Origin: Golubevia sp. BC0850
Taxonomy: Eukaryota > Basidiomycota > Exobasidiomycetes > Golubeviales > Golubeviaceae
Assembly (NCBI GenBank): GCA_012976225.1
Contig: JAAVVG010000009.1
Coordinates: forward strand, 248,001 to 312,000
Direction of reading: 5' to 3'
Length of the DNA: 64,000 nt
The notes under the pieces are model-generated. The model made no database searches, was not told the origin of the DNA, and saw only the letters and a program-made list of their open reading frames with translations. Both the position numbers and the translations under genes were made by a program. This document shows positions 34,911 to 47,753 of the stretch, piece after piece (the first letter of the stretch is position 1; each line of letters begins with the position of its first letter).

Positions 34911-37433
34911 ATGTCGACTTCAACCTCTTCAACAGTGAAAGCGATTGGTGAAAAAAGCAGTAGAACTCGGACCTCAACCTCAACTTCGACTGGTACGACG
35001 AGTAGACCTTCTTTAGGAATCATCAGCAACACTCGAAGACATTCCCTATTCGGCACAGAGGATAGAATCGTCTTGGATCTTGGTACTAGAATTACCAAAA
35101 TTGGATTCTCTGGAGAATCAAGACCTAGATTGGTAGCAAGAACTTTGCAATTGGCAAGCTTGAATCGATTGAGTCCTGGCTATGCTCCAATCTCTCAACA
35201 GCAGCAGAATGATACTCTTTGGGACATGGACTTTGGCAAATGTAGAGATGATAGGGAAAGGCAAGAGAAGGAAGACCTGTTGAAAGCTAGGCTGATACAC
35301 TTATTGAGGGAAATGTTCTCAAAGTGAGTAAAGATCTGATTGAGGGGGGTGCTCCTGGAACGTCTTGGTAGAGGACAATGTTTTGGGAACGGAAGCAGTC
35401 CGTTCAATGATTCTTCAGAATTCTAGAATGCTGATTTGGAGCTTGGTCTTTCTTCTTTTTTGACAGCCTTCTTATGGCAGATCCGAAGCAAAGGAAGGTC
35501 ATCCTGGTAGAGAACGCTCTCACTCCCACCATAGTCAAAGAGACTCTATGTCGAGTTCTCTTCGGAAATCTACAGGTAATACTTGATCTCATCACTATCC
35601 CAAGTTCACGTGAAGGACACTCATTCTCCCCTACCTCTCCCTCCTCGAAGGTCCCATCGGTATCCTTCATTCCTTCTCCTCTCCTCTGCCTCATGGCCGC
35701 AGGGAATACCTCTGGTTTAGTACTATCGATAGGGTATCACGAAACATCTTTAACTCCAGTCTTCTCGGCAAGACCAATGAGTCACTACACAAGAACATCC
35801 TCTCGAGCTGCCAAACGACTCTACTCGAGATTAAAAGCTCTTCTATTAACTTTCGCCAGATTCATTCCTCCCCCTCCAAGTCTACAAACAAAGCCTTCTT
35901 CTGCAAAAGAGAGAGCCTGTCCAGTCCCGAAGGAGCTCCTCACCAACGACTTCTTGGAAGAAATCGTTGCCAAATGCTGTTTCGTCAGTCATCTCACCCA
36001 GAATGGCAAGAAGGGATCCGACGAAAGCAAATTTTCATCTCAGAGCTCCTCAACATGGAACTATGCTCAAAGTGCAGATATAGAGCTAGCCAAAATGGAT
36101 CAAGACGGGACGATAGACTTGGAAGCTATGGATTCTTTGAAGGCAAGATACTCCTCTCAATCTTCTGCCACTAACTTCACAATGATAGTTCCGAAACCCG
36201 AATCTGCTCATCTACCTCAAAGTCAAGCTTCAACTTCGGGATCAAGGATTGGAAGTAGTCTCAGTCAGCAGCAGAATCTAAGCTCAGCGAGAGGGATCAT
36301 AGCTATTCCTGGCTGGATCAGAGAATGTGCTTTTGAGGTTTTATTTGAAGAAGGTGATGAAGATGAATGCTCAATCACCGAGCTGGTGTTGGATTCTATT
36401 CTCGCGGTAAGTGCCTCAATCACAAAGTCTCGTTCGATCGATCCCCTTCATCTGACAGCCTCGGTCGCAATTTTCCATCCTCTCTCAGCTCCCGGTCGAT
36501 GTGCGGCGGATTATGATAGAGAACATTCTCGTCTCTGGTGGTCTAGCTGCTTCTCCAGGGTTCTGCAATAGAGTTCGCCAGGAGCTCATCAAAACCGTCG
36601 ACGCGATTGATCTAGAGGCGGCGGGAGCTCAAGTCTCCGTAGTCATGAGCTCTGGAAGAAGATTGGTCATTAGACATGCTCCCAAGGAAGTTTTTTCGGA
36701 CGCTCCTCCTGTGGATTCCGAAGTGGAATCCGAAGAGGCAGTAGGGGATGGAGATGAAAGTTTTACTTCGACTCAAAGTGAGGTCAAGCCCTCGGTTCCT
36801 CCAACTCCTTCAAAACGAAAAGCAAAATCTCCCTTAGCAACTCCCTCAAGCTCTTTCAAGAACGCTCTACACTATGCTCCTCTCAAGCCTTTGATTCCGC
36901 ATCTAGCGGTTCTCAACGATCATGCACCGAAGCTTTACGACGACCTTAGTGCTCAAGGTGGAAGGACTCCTGCTATCTCTCCTTTCATTCTAGGCTGGAC
37001 TGGTGGATCTCTCGTTGGATCTTTGCGAACGAGTGCTTTGGAAGAGCTTACGCGAGAACAGTGAGTACGGAAATCGTTTCCTAATGCTCGAAAGCGACTG
37101 AAAGCTCACCAATCTTGCTTGCTTTTTCCTTTCCAGATGGGACGAAAGCGAAGCAGCCCTGAAAGGGAAAAAGAAGAAAGTTGTGGATAGACCTGTGTAC
37201 GGAGGTGGCACAGGCTCTCTTCTAGGCGGGATCACAGGTGAGTTCTCAAAAGAAAAGAGAGAAGATTCGTTGAAGGACGATTCTCTTGATGAGACGAGCT
37301 GCTGGTTTCTCATCTTGCCTCTCTCCTTTGCTCTGTCGATTCTATAGGTGGCTTGGACACTGGTGCATTTGGAGCGATCAGTCGAATGATCACCAGGGGA
37401 GGCAGACCGCCGGAGAGCCTTCGATCTCCCTGA
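34911..37433 (+). CDS. ARP10: Actin-related protein 10 (dynactin pointed-end subunit)
   Basis: Six exons, 34911-35323, 35467-35575, 35651-36406, 36489-37060, 37137-37237 and 37348-37433, give 678 residues. It caps the pointed end of the Arp1 filament in dynactin, the dynein cofactor. Actin-fold landmarks: RIVLDLGTRITKIGFSGESR (phosphate-1 loop region), KVILVENALTPTIVKETLCR, PSPLLCLMAAGNTSGLVLSI, and IMIENILVSGGLAASPGFCN. The final APFILGW-like block reads SPFILGWTGGSLVGSLRTSA. It is much longer than animal Arp11 (about 417 residues) because of Ser-rich inserts after PVPKELL and before the last subdomain (SEVKPSVPPTPSKRKAKS). The Ser/Thr-rich first 45 residues are lineage-specific. Assignment to Arp10 rather than other Arps rests on the divergent nucleotide site and the C-terminal motif. 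Confidence 0.8.
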
Positions 37434-37840
37434 GCAGAATTCACCTGCTTTGTAGTTGTGCCGACTGATTCTATCACTTTTATCTCTGTGTCCCCAATGG
37501 TTTGGAGCTGAAATCTAATCAATAGTAAATTCAACAAAGACACGCCAGCGAGCTTTATACGATACAAATAAGAAAGCCTGTTTCCATGATGCGGTTGATA
37601 GGCGAGAGGGGTGACCATGGGAATGAGAATACTACTTGAATTTGCTTACAAGATGATGAAACAGAGAAATGAGGGAAATGGATGAAGAAAATGCTCGAGT
37701 ATGTAGCTTTTGAGAGAAAGAGAAGACGAAAGGAGAAGGTGACGTTGCTGCCAGAGCATGTAAACCTAAGAGAAGTTGAGATTCTGGAGAACTGTTGTCG
37801 TTAATTGTTCGGTTTAGAGAGAAGCTACGGACGCTGATGC
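37434..37840. other. Convergent intergenic region
   Basis: The 3' flanks of ARP10 and the RFX gene. A/G-rich on the plus strand from about 37640 to 37790. No feature is recognised. Confidence 0.5.
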
Positions 37841-40519
37841 CTAAGCTTTGGGTCCTTGTTCCATTCCGAGTCTGAGGTCCAGAGGAGATGGGGAAGAGAG
37901 AGAGCTCGAGTCTCCAAGGTCGATGTCACTCAATCTCAGGTGGCGATTGTGAGGTTGAGTTTCTGCTGCTTCGCGATGGAAAACTTGAGGTTCGGATAGA
38001 GTGGTACGGTGACCTTGACCTTGACCTTGACCAGCAGGAGAAGGAGCAGGAGAGAAGTAGCCCTCGTTTCCTCCTGTCTGATCAGGATTGCTCGTAAAGG
38101 AAGGAGTGTTGCCTCCAGAAGGAGATACACGCAGAGCAGGAGATAGACGTTGAGCTGCGAAGAGAGTGGAGACGGTGCTCTCTTTAAAGTTCAAAAAGGG
38201 CGTCAAGTTTTGTCAATTCCCGTCCAAAAAGAAAAGGGAGGACAAGCCGCATGCGAGTGTTTACTCACCCAAACCTCCGACGAAGTTGCTGAAGTCAACC
38301 ATCGCCTCGTTGAGACTAGGGGTGAAGATAGGAGGTAGGAAGGCCAGCTGAAACAGAGTTCCAAGATCACTGACGAACCCTCCCAGTGCCCTCTTCAAGT
38401 GGAGAGTCTCAGGATAGGACAACCTTTCACTGATCTGTTGAAGAGGCATGGCGACGAGGCAGCGATGATAGACCACCTTCATGGCTTTGATAGCAACCTC
38501 CAAGAGAGAAGGGTCGATGCAGAACGTGTCACGGAGACTAGAAGATAGGGTTCTCCACAGAGATAACGCTCCTTGGCATACCTGGATGTAGAGCAAGGAG
38601 GAGAAAGAGGGAGATGAGTTTGTATAGCTGGTCGCAGTCTCGAGCTGTCGTCATTTGGGGAAACTGACGTCTTCCACTTCTCCTGCCTCTCCGCGTTGAA
38701 CGATTTCCTTCATGAAACGCTCAAGATCTTCCCAAGCTCGAGAAGAAGCAGTGTCTAGGTCCTTGATCTCTAGTCTGGGCCATCCAGGCAGTTCTTGAAG
38801 TTGAGGATGGTTGAAACTATTTAGAAGAGCTTGAGGTAGACTTTGACCTAAGTTGCTGTAGACCGATGCACTATTGGCATCGTCGGAAGAGTTGTCAAAC
38901 ATGCTTGAACCCCTGGAAGAGATGGAAGAGGCTCGAGAACGATGACTCTGGAAGGTTGAATAGGAATTCTCTTGCGGACTTTGCGTTAAAGTATCGACCT
39001 GATCTCTCAACCATTGAGTGGGAGAGTAAGTCGAAGTTGCCATAACGGCTGGCCTGTCCGATGAGAATGAAAGACGTCCAGGTTGACCTAAAGAGATTGA
39101 GCTTCCACTCTCATTGGTGTCCAGTCTTGAAGGAGAGGGCTTGTAGCGAGAGTCAAGAAGACCGTGCTCCATATCCTGCATCTCTGTATCAGGACTTGGT
39201 TCTCTACTAAGACTGAGAGCGTCGCTCAAAGCCAATTCTCTCTTGGCCGCTTCCAACATTTCTCCTTCCTTTCCTGCTTCTGACTCTTTGCGAAGAGCAT
39301 GGAGACGTTCGAGCTCTACTTCAGAGGTTGCGACGAGGTTGGTGTCTGGAGTAGAGGAAGTTGGCTCGAAATTGAGAGTCAGTATCCAGATGTGAGAGCG
39401 ATGAAATTGACGAGAAAAGAGCCCACTCACAGCAGTACTTTGAAGCATTTCTGCTCCCGAATCGTCTAGTTTGAGCTAGAGGATGGACTCTTTTGATAAT
39501 CTTCCCGAAGATGGACTGGGCTACTGGAAGCATCTCTGCGGAGTAGGCCGAGATAGCATAGCTCTGGTAGACAAAGGATCGATTGATTGGAGTTGGAGCG
39601 ATCTCGGGAGTGTCGAACTCGATCTCTTCCTTCTTTTGACTACGGCGAGTGCTAGTTCCAGATGAAGAGGTCGATGGTCCTTGAACCTTGTACGTCGCAC
39701 CGATCCTGAAAGTGAGAAAAAGTGGACCATCGATGAAGGGGAAGTGGTCAGACGAGTTTCTACCTTGGGTCGTACAGGCCTCTTCCGAGAGACTCACCAG
39801 ATTCTCGCATATTCCTCCTTCAGACCCTCTCTTTCAACGTTTGGTCCTTCCCATTTGGCTTGGGTCTCATTCTCCTGAGTGGGCTTGTCTGCGGCAGAGG
39901 TGCTCGAGGCCTCAGCGGGAAGACGGTCAGTGGCCATCCTTGCCTCCTGTCTACGAACGTCTTGGTAAGATTCCGAGTCTCGGTTCTTGGGAATGATGTA
40001 GTGAGAATCAATACCAAGATCCTGTTGACGTGTGCTTGATGAAAGTGGATAGTTTGAAGAGCAATTGGAGGAGGGATCGTTGGGAGATAGATCACTATCC
40101 GGCTGCCAGCCCTCCAAGATTGGTGTGGAGGAAGCTTGATCGGTGTATAGCGCTCTTGAATGCGAATCTTGAAAGAAAGAGGAGGTTATGGGAGTGAGAG
40201 ACTGATTCTGGTATTGGTAATCCGGATTCGGAAAGAAATTCTGTCTTGGAGTGATAGCGTCGTCTCTAACGATTCCTTGACTGGAATAATAGCCTTCAGC
40301 AACATGGTTGAATGAAGAGGGGGGAGGAGAGAGGAGAGATCTTGAGAGAGAGACTTGACGGTCGGGGATGATGGAAAGCTGAGGCGGTAAAGTTGATCTT
40401 CTCAATGCATTGAAGTTTGTTTGGTTCGGGGTGTTTGATTTTTCAATTGAAACAGAACTACTGTTGGAGTTAGGGAATGTAGTTGAGGGAGGGTTGGAAG
40501 GGGAAGAGCCCGAATGCAT
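37841..40519 (-). CDS. RFX-type winged-helix transcription factor
   Basis: Five exons, 40519-39798, 39705-39431, 39345-38669, 38581-38269 and 38154-37841, phases closed, 766 residues. The RFX DNA-binding domain lies at about residues 235-335: ARIWIGATYKVQG, a lineage insert (STSSSGTSTRRSQKKEEIEF), then INRSFVYQSYAIS, SIFGKIIKRVHPL and QTRRFGSRNASKYCY, where most family members have RRLGxRGxSKYHYYG. Fungal RFX proteins (Crt1/Rfx1, Sak1, RfxA) control DNA-damage-induced ribonucleotide reductase genes, morphogenesis or cell division. That role is inferred. The N-terminal 230 residues are Ser/Asn/Pro-rich. A helical C-terminal part (EDLERFMKEIVQRGE; VVYHRCLVAMPLQQIS) fits the RFX dimerisation region. 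Exon 3 is joined with a CCAG acceptor, which reconstitutes the domain end. Confidence 0.8.
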
Positions 40520-41463
40520 GGTAGGGGATGGATTTGAATGGGCGAAGAAGAAGAGAGAAGAGAGAAATGAGAAAAGAATGTGGCTGTGGTTCTAGGTGCT
40601 TTGTAGAGTTCCGGAACTCAAAAAGTTGAAAAGAATCAAAGGAGGGTGGGGTCTAGTAAAAGAATGAAGTACGGTTCTCTTCAAGGGTTCGACCCAAAAA
40701 AAAGTCTGAGAGAGTGAAAGACGCCGAAAGAAAGTGATCTTGGTTTGGGATTGGGACTGGTGGGATGAATGTGCCTGAGAAGGGAAAGAGAGAGAGAGAG
40801 AGAGAGATTGTTTGAGAGGAGAAAGAGAGGAAAAGAGAGAAAGGGAGGAAAAGAAAAGGTTGCCCCCTTTCCAACTGTAATCGCCCGTTCTGAATTTTTA
40901 CGCCCTCGAAGGAAAACTCGATTCCGCCATCTATTTCGGGTTTCCTAGTATCAATTCCCCCATTTAAGGGGTCTGAGATTATACGGATCAATGGCGAATA
41001 CTCTGTGATACCTTGGAAGAGGTCAGTTTCTACGCCACTCTTGGGAACTAAAAGTATTTTTTAATGGTTCGTCCTAGGAGTGTGAGACACAACCAGGTAA
41101 TCCGCTTTGGGAATTTGATTAGTCGGCATTCTTAAAGGTCGTATAGTCGTCTTGCGTTGAAGAACGCAGGGAAGGAAGAAGGTATTGTGGTTGTCAAGAA
41201 AACTTCGACCTTCCCAACGCCTTACAGACTAAAGTAAAGGATGGGGGTTGAATACATGGTTCAATTATAGAGGGGAATAGAGTAAGGTGTGAAAGCTTGA
41301 AACAAAACGAAGAGGTGACTGAAAGCCCGGGGGAGTTGTGAAGTAAGAAGAAAGAAAACAAGCTAGACATTGAAGATTGTACTTGGTCGGGAGAAGGATA
41401 GAACATGTTAATGCAAACTGGACACTGATTTGAGAATAATGAATGTGGATGAAGAGATCGAAT
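40520..41463. promoter_or_regulatory. 5' flank of the RFX gene
   Basis: 944 bases. It holds a (GA)n tract at about 40788-40807, which is a CT-rich leader on the coding strand, and a perfect inverted GGGTTCGACCC at 40688-40698. No gene is supported on either strand. Confidence 0.45.
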
Positions 41464-44400
41464 CTAACGGAAGAGGGTGCGAATTTTGGAGACCTTCTTC
41501 GGGGGAGTTGCGCTCCTTTCTCCTGGAGCGCTCCAAGCGTCTTGGCTCAAATTACTAGGGGTAGGGGTAGAAGTACCCGAAGAGGCAGATGTGGACAGGT
41601 TGAGACGACTATTGCTGTGGTTGTCTCGACTCGGTCTTCTGCTTCTAGAGAATAGTTTCCTCACTGGAGAGGAAGCGTCGTCTATAGAATCGGCCTTCGC
41701 TTCCAATTTGTAGTCTGAAGCAGAAGAACCTGGAATTGGACCGGATTTGGCTTTCGCCTTGACAATGGTTGTCTCTGTGACCTTGCCTTCAGGTCCGTCG
41801 ACCACGTCGAAGATTCGCCTCGATTTCGTTTTGCTGTTGGTGACGGCGACCGAGAGAACGATCTTTCGCTCGACTGTAGCAGTTGCCTGTAAGTCCGAAG
41901 GAGAAAAAGAAGAGAAGAAGCGGGGAGAGGAACATGGAAGCGGAGGTTAGCGGCAGAAGTTAAAGGACTCCGTTCTCTCGAAGCAGCTTTACTCACCATC
42001 AGCAGCCTAGCCCCATGAAGGACAGCGTGTTGTCTTCCAACTCTAGCTGCAGCAGTTTGAGCCCCATCTATAGCTCTGTCTCTGAGGACTTGGTCTCGAT
42101 GGAAGGAGTCGTCAGTGTCGAGGTACCTCAGATGAGGTTGCCTCACCCCGAGTAGATGAGCAGAAGGGAGCTTCAGGGGAAGGAAGGTAGCTATGAGGAA
42201 AAGTAAGGCCGAGAGCATGTGTTAGAAGAAGAAGTTGGTTGGCGAAATTGCCTTCTCTCTTCGTTTCAACTCACCAAGCCTCAACGTGACAGTCACTACC
42301 CAAACCACCTCGACAGTCCGCACACCAGAGCATTGAAAGCAGTGGAAGTCTCGAGCAGAAGCACACTCAGAGCATGCGATCGTGGTCCTAGTCGTCGTGA
42401 GCTCAACGTTCGACTTGAGCTTCTTTCGAGCGACGATCCCTTTCGAATCAATGGGGGTCAACCAAGGATCTCCAACTGGTGGCAGCTCATCTTGAGGTGG
42501 AACTAACGAGACGAGAAGCAAATGGAGGGGAAGCAGAATCGTCAGAATTTCACATAAAGCCAGAATCTCTCTTCCGTGAGAAGTCGATTGTTTGCGCTTT
42601 CAAAACTTCAGCTTTCCATCCCCAAGAGAGTGCTTCACGAATGAAACTTTGTCAAAAAAATACTCACCATTTCTAGTAGCAGGACCTCTAATGACCCACT
42701 TCCCTTCCCTCTGCTCAGTGTAAACTGAGATCGTCACTGTCGCCACCTCCTGCTTACTGAGAGCCTCAATTGTCAGATTCTTCTCTCTCTGCTCGAGCTT
42801 CTCCTCCGCTTTTCTCATGCTCTTCTCATCCATGAGTACTTGGCCTTTCCTTCCTTGATCCCAACCATCTTCGCTTTCGACAGGTTGATCTAGACTCGTC
42901 CGAGAGGCACTACCACGAATGGAAGAGAGAGGTCTTGAAGATCCTGCATGTTTTGAGCCTAGATTTGGGAAAGAGCTCACAAGTCGTCGACGGATCCCGT
43001 AGAGAGAGGAAGGCTCTGGGTTCTCTCTTACTTCGTCGTACTCGATATCTTCTTCCCTCAAGCCTGGAATCGTTCTTCCGTAAGCCGCATTCTGGCTATT
43101 CGGTGTAGTAGGTCTGGAGTGAGAATATTGAGAATTCACAATGATCCCACTTCCCACGTAGCTTGAGGTGGAAGGAGAGCGAGGAGACGCTCCAGGACGA
43201 GACCCAGTGGTGCTGGTCGAAGGTCGTCTCAAGTCTTCAGGCCTGGCAGAGAGGTTGGAGGTGTTGCGATATTGCTCAGCTGCTGCGATACCGGCTTGCA
43301 TGTGAAGACTGGAGACAGCACTGTGACCACTGAGATTGGAATGTTGGTATCCACCCCAAGATCCTGCTCCAGCCCCAGCGGCGGAGTTAGCATGCAGGTT
43401 CGAAGAAGAACCCGCTCTGATTGAGCCGAGGCTCAAGAACCTGTCTCTGTTGGGAGAGGCTGCAGTGACTCCCTCTCCAGCATTGCTATCGAATGACCCT
43501 TCTCGGCTGTGGCCGTGTCCGTGTCCACTGGCGCTCAGCGTAGAATGACCGCTAGCACTGAGACTCGATTGCCCTCCTTGTCCGTGACTGCTTGCACCGA
43601 GGTTCGAGTTAATGATCGGTCCTCCCCCAGCAGCAGATCTGCGACGAGTATTCCTTGCTGCTGAACTGCCGTCTCTGAGATCCTCCACGCTCTCTTGACC
43701 AGCTGGTCTAGAGTAAGGAAGATCGCTCCTCAGACCAGTAGAATGAGAGTGAGAAGAGGCACTTCCAACTCGATCCCTGCTTCGATCTCTAACTCTATCT
43801 CTGGCGAAGGCGCCTGGGAGGAAGGGAGGTGGGACCGCGCTGCCAGACGTTGAGGATGAAAGGGTCGGAGAGCTGAACACTGCCATCTTGGAGGGCGAGG
43901 AGTAGGAGTTCAAGTTCGGCTGATCTGCGCTCATCCTGTTGGAGCTCGACCCAGGCCTCGAAGAGTAGATAGAATCTCCAGGAGCGAAGGCAGAGGCCGA
44001 GCTGTTCTTGTCTCCGACTAGATCGTCCACACTTTGACTAGCTTTGTTCTTGGCCATCGAAGCAGCCAAAGCTCTTCCCCTCCCGGTAGAGGCGGCAAAC
44101 CCAGCCCCTCCTCCTACACCTCCACTGCCTCGGGAGATCGGCGACGTAGAGCTGCTAATGCTCACGTTTCTTCCCGGAAGAGAGCCGAACTTTCGAGCAG
44201 AGCTGTCCTTCAGACTTCTGCTCAGGTCGACATCGTTGTTTGTATTCCTTTCTGTCGAGCGTTCTTCCTCAGCCAGAGAGAGACCCAAACCTGCTCCAAG
44301 TCCTAATCCACCTATAGAAAGAGAAGGCACTCCTCCTGGCCAACCTGAAGTGGGTTCGACAATGCTAGCAGAAGTTGGACGAGTATCCTTCTCAGGCACA

Positions 44401-47400
44401 GACGGAGGATTGTTGCCAAAGAGATCGATCTTCTCTTCAAAAGAGAACCTACCGAGCTGAGTCGGAGAAGCTACCTTAGCAGCTACTCCCCGAGGTGGCG
44501 ATTGGAAGAACGAAGTAGAAGTCGAAGAAGAACTTGAAGGTCGATGAGGTTCTACTCCTGCTGGTGGTGGAGGCGGTGCAAATTGAGGAGGTGGTTTCTC
44601 TGGCCAAGGAGCTCTTGGATCCACCGAACTAGAAGCGAGACTTTTGGTAGTTGTAGAAGGTAGGACAGTGCTGGTCATCGTTTCAGCAGTCGAGGGTCTC
44701 TTTTGAGCTAGCATAGCTGCTGCACCCCAACCAGGAGTGTTTCCGAAGCTCTTGACGCTGTTGCCAGTCCCAGGTCTCGAAGAGGAAGAGGGATTGGCTC
44801 GAGGAGGGATTGGGGCTCTTCTAGGCTCTTCGAAGGAGGTGTCTCGACTTCTTGGGACATCCGATTGAGCTTGAGCTTGAGATTGGACTTGAGCCTGAGC
44901 TCGAGTAAGACCTGAGGCTTTGGCACTTTCGTTGCTGGGTCGCCTCCAAGCAGCGGCGATCTTGGCACTTGGGCTGACTGACTCTGAGATCTCTCCAGCA
45001 GCTGAGGCTGTCGCTCTGGAATTTGGACCAAGACCGATCCCCTCCAGAGAAGGTCGAGATATGTTCCGCCTTGATATTCCTCCGATGTCACTGGCGGACG
45101 CTCCAGATCGGGTTGAAGAGGAGGACGAGCCTGGACGGGAGCGATGGAAGCCTAGAGAGTTCGAAGGACCTGACCTTTCTGAGGCCTCAGCTCTTCTTGC
45201 TCGTAGTCCGACCGGAGCTCCAATCCCAGCGAGGTTACCTTCGTTGACTTCTTCTCTCCTTTCCTCCTCTGCTTCTCGACGATTGACATTCGATCCATTG
45301 ATGCTCTTGCTATTGCCATTCCGAATAGCAGCGGAGTCGGCCGTTTCATTCTTGATCTTCGAACCTGTCTCGATGACCGAACCTCCTTCTCCACTCCCCT
45401 TGACTTCTTCCTTCTCCTCCTTCGAGGGACCTTTCGAAGCGACAGCCTTGCTCGGTCGACCTTTCCTTTGGATCTTGAGAGTGGTGTCAATCTCCTTCAG
45501 ATTGTCGTTCAATTCCGTTGGGACCTCTTTCCCAGCAGCTTCAAGTCTTTCGACTCTACTTCTCAATCTCCTCGCCCTCAACGTCAAGCCATGAGACTGA
45601 GAACCACTTGAAGAGAAAGAGTTCCTTGAGCCATTTGGAGAAAGCTCGTTTTCAGAGGTGTCAGAAGAGAAGCCTTCCGAAACTTTTGAAGGAGAAGCTT
45701 CGTAGTCTTTAGATCGAAAAGGAATTCCAGAAGAGTCCTTGCCTCTTGAAGAAGGGGGAGAGGAGGAGGAAGAGACATGGAGACCTCCGGAGGGAGTGAC
45801 AGTTTGATATCCAGAAGAGGAACCTTCAGCACTGCTGCTTCCATTCCCGTTCGGTCGAGGACTGAGAAGATCACAAGAGGCTGGGAGTGCTGGAGGAGGA
45901 GTTGTTGCCCTTCTTTGGTCCTCCTGTTCCTCAGTGACCTTCTCGTTCTCCAATTCTGACCTCCTGGAACGATTAGACCCTCTCTGACCTTGAGGGGGAT
46001 TCGAATTCTGCATGGCTCCAAATAGACCAGAGCCCCTAATTTGACTCGTGCTTGCGTTGGTTCCACCTGTGAGTAGAGCTGAACCTGGCGAGAGAATCAT
46101 GCCTCCGGGAATTCTAGGGACAGCTGGAGTATCTGCACCAGGTTCGAATGAAGGAGATTGATTCCCTTCCGAGAATGGAGTTACTGGAACATCTGCTGGA
46201 GACCTTGGATCATAGGCGAGATTGACGTTAGAGTTGGAGGTTGCCGAAGAAGATGACCTTGAACTTCTAGCTGGTTGTGGTTGAGCTTGAGGTTGAGATA
46301 TGGGCCTGGATTGAGGTTCTTGGGCTACAGAGACTTCCTTCGGGACTTGAGAAGTCGACCTGACGTTCTTGGGCCTTCGAATTGAATCCGAAGGGAGGGT
46401 CGGATCAGCTTCCTGTGGTTTCAGATCCGACTGGCTTTGAAGCTGGCTCGTTCGAGACTCCTTGATGGCAGGCGGCTGTTCTAGAGCAAGAGGCTGACGA
46501 TCTCTTGTGTCCTTCCTCAGAGCGTATTGAGCAGTTGTCGTGCTGGCAGGAGGAGACATCATCATCATGTCTGAGCTGGAGAATCTATCCGCACTTGAAT
46601 TTTGCTTGTTGGAGACACTGGAGGCGTTGAAGGTGTTTGAGGATTGTAAACCTAGACCAACTTGAGCCACGTCGAAGGCATCGTCTTCATCCTCCTCCCC
46701 ACTTCCATTGATTGAAGAGTTTCCATCTTCACTTTGCCTCCTGCTTCCTGCTTCCGAGTCGTCATCTCCTCTGCTACCTATGCTGAATTCTCCATCACTC
46801 TCCTCGACGTCCACTGGAATTGCTTCGCTGGGTCCTTCCGGACTCCTTCCACCTAAAGCAGGACTGAGAAGAGGGGCTCCTGATCGATGAAGTGGAACTC
46901 CACCTGGATTCGAAGACATGACGTCTATCGTGGTTGATCCGCCCGAGGAGTTCGACTGAATTGAAGAAGGAGAGAGTCTCTTTGGGTTGAGTTCGAAGTC
47001 TCTTGAAGGAGACAGAGAGCCAGGTGGTGGAGAGATTGGATTCAACTGATTGTCTATCGTCGAACCTTGCGTTTCTTCATGATCTCCTTCCTCGTTCCTA
47101 AGATCTTGAAGCATTGGTGAGCTCTTCTTCGCAGTTTCTGGAGAAGGTGGACTGAGCATGATGGACTGACGACTTTGATGAGACTGAGACATCCTTCCTT
47201 CCTTCGAACCTCCCATTTCAGCTCTTTCAGCTCTTTCAACCCCCTCCAATGATGATACTGAGCTCTCAGATTCTTCCCTCTTCTTTGATAGTGAATTCGA
47301 AGTGTCCGAAGAGTGACTGCAATTGCTTCTGCTCTCTCCAGTCTTCGGTGGAGAGGTGTCTTCATTTCCAGAATTGGTCTGCCGCTGCCCTTCTACTTGT

Positions 47401-47753
47401 TGAAGTTCAGATCTTTCACTTGCTGTTGAGTTTGGTCCAAAGAATGGATCCAAAGGACTTGCTTCTTGACTGATAGAGATTAAGGCTGAGGATAGGTTCT
47501 GAAGATGTGGGTTGCTTCCTTTCTCTCTATCTCTCCTGTTACTCTGCTGCTCTGGAGTTGAGGTCCCACTTCCCACCTTTCCATCAATTCCATTCTCTTC
47601 TAATTGATTCGATCCAACTGGCTCCTTTGAAGACTTCTTGTTGACCCTCAGAGGTAGAACAGTAGGCTGTGGAGATGAATTAGAATTGGAGATAGCTTCT
47701 TCATTGGAAGGCATTCGATTCCTCGGCGGCCTTTTAGGAGGTGTGGGGAGCAT
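41464..47753 (-). CDS. Giant Ser-rich protein with a conserved-looking C-terminal domain
   Basis: Four exons, 47753-42668 (5,086 nt), 42502-42275, 42190-41997 and 41886-41464, phases closed, 1,976 residues. The first about 1,600 residues are disordered: Ser, Pro, Gly and Arg-rich with short repeats (SLSASGHSTLSASGHGHGHS) and a coiled-coil-like patch near residue 730 (RARRLRSRVERLEAAGKEVP). The last about 330 residues look folded: TVTISVYTEQREGKWVIRG, PPVGDPWLTPIDSKGIVARK, two CxxC pairs (ACSECASARDFHCFQCSG), a beta-rich VEVVWVVTVTLRL, RVGRQHAVLHGARLLMV and IVLSVAVTNSKTKSRRIFDVV. The Cys pairs followed by beta strands recall SSUH2-like proteins, but this is weak. It ends in a basic Ser-rich tail. 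No signal or membrane segment. It may be a scaffold or cortex protein; function unknown. Confidence 0.8.

Noticed and set aside
40688-40698. GGGTTCGACCC, resembling a tRNA B box
   Set aside because: No matching acceptor or anticodon arms within 90 bases. Other TTCGA sites in the window also failed.
43336-45712. Long plus-strand frames inside the giant protein's exon
   Set aside because: Shadows of the highly biased Ser-rich coding strand; the minus frame is open for 1,717 codons and splices on.
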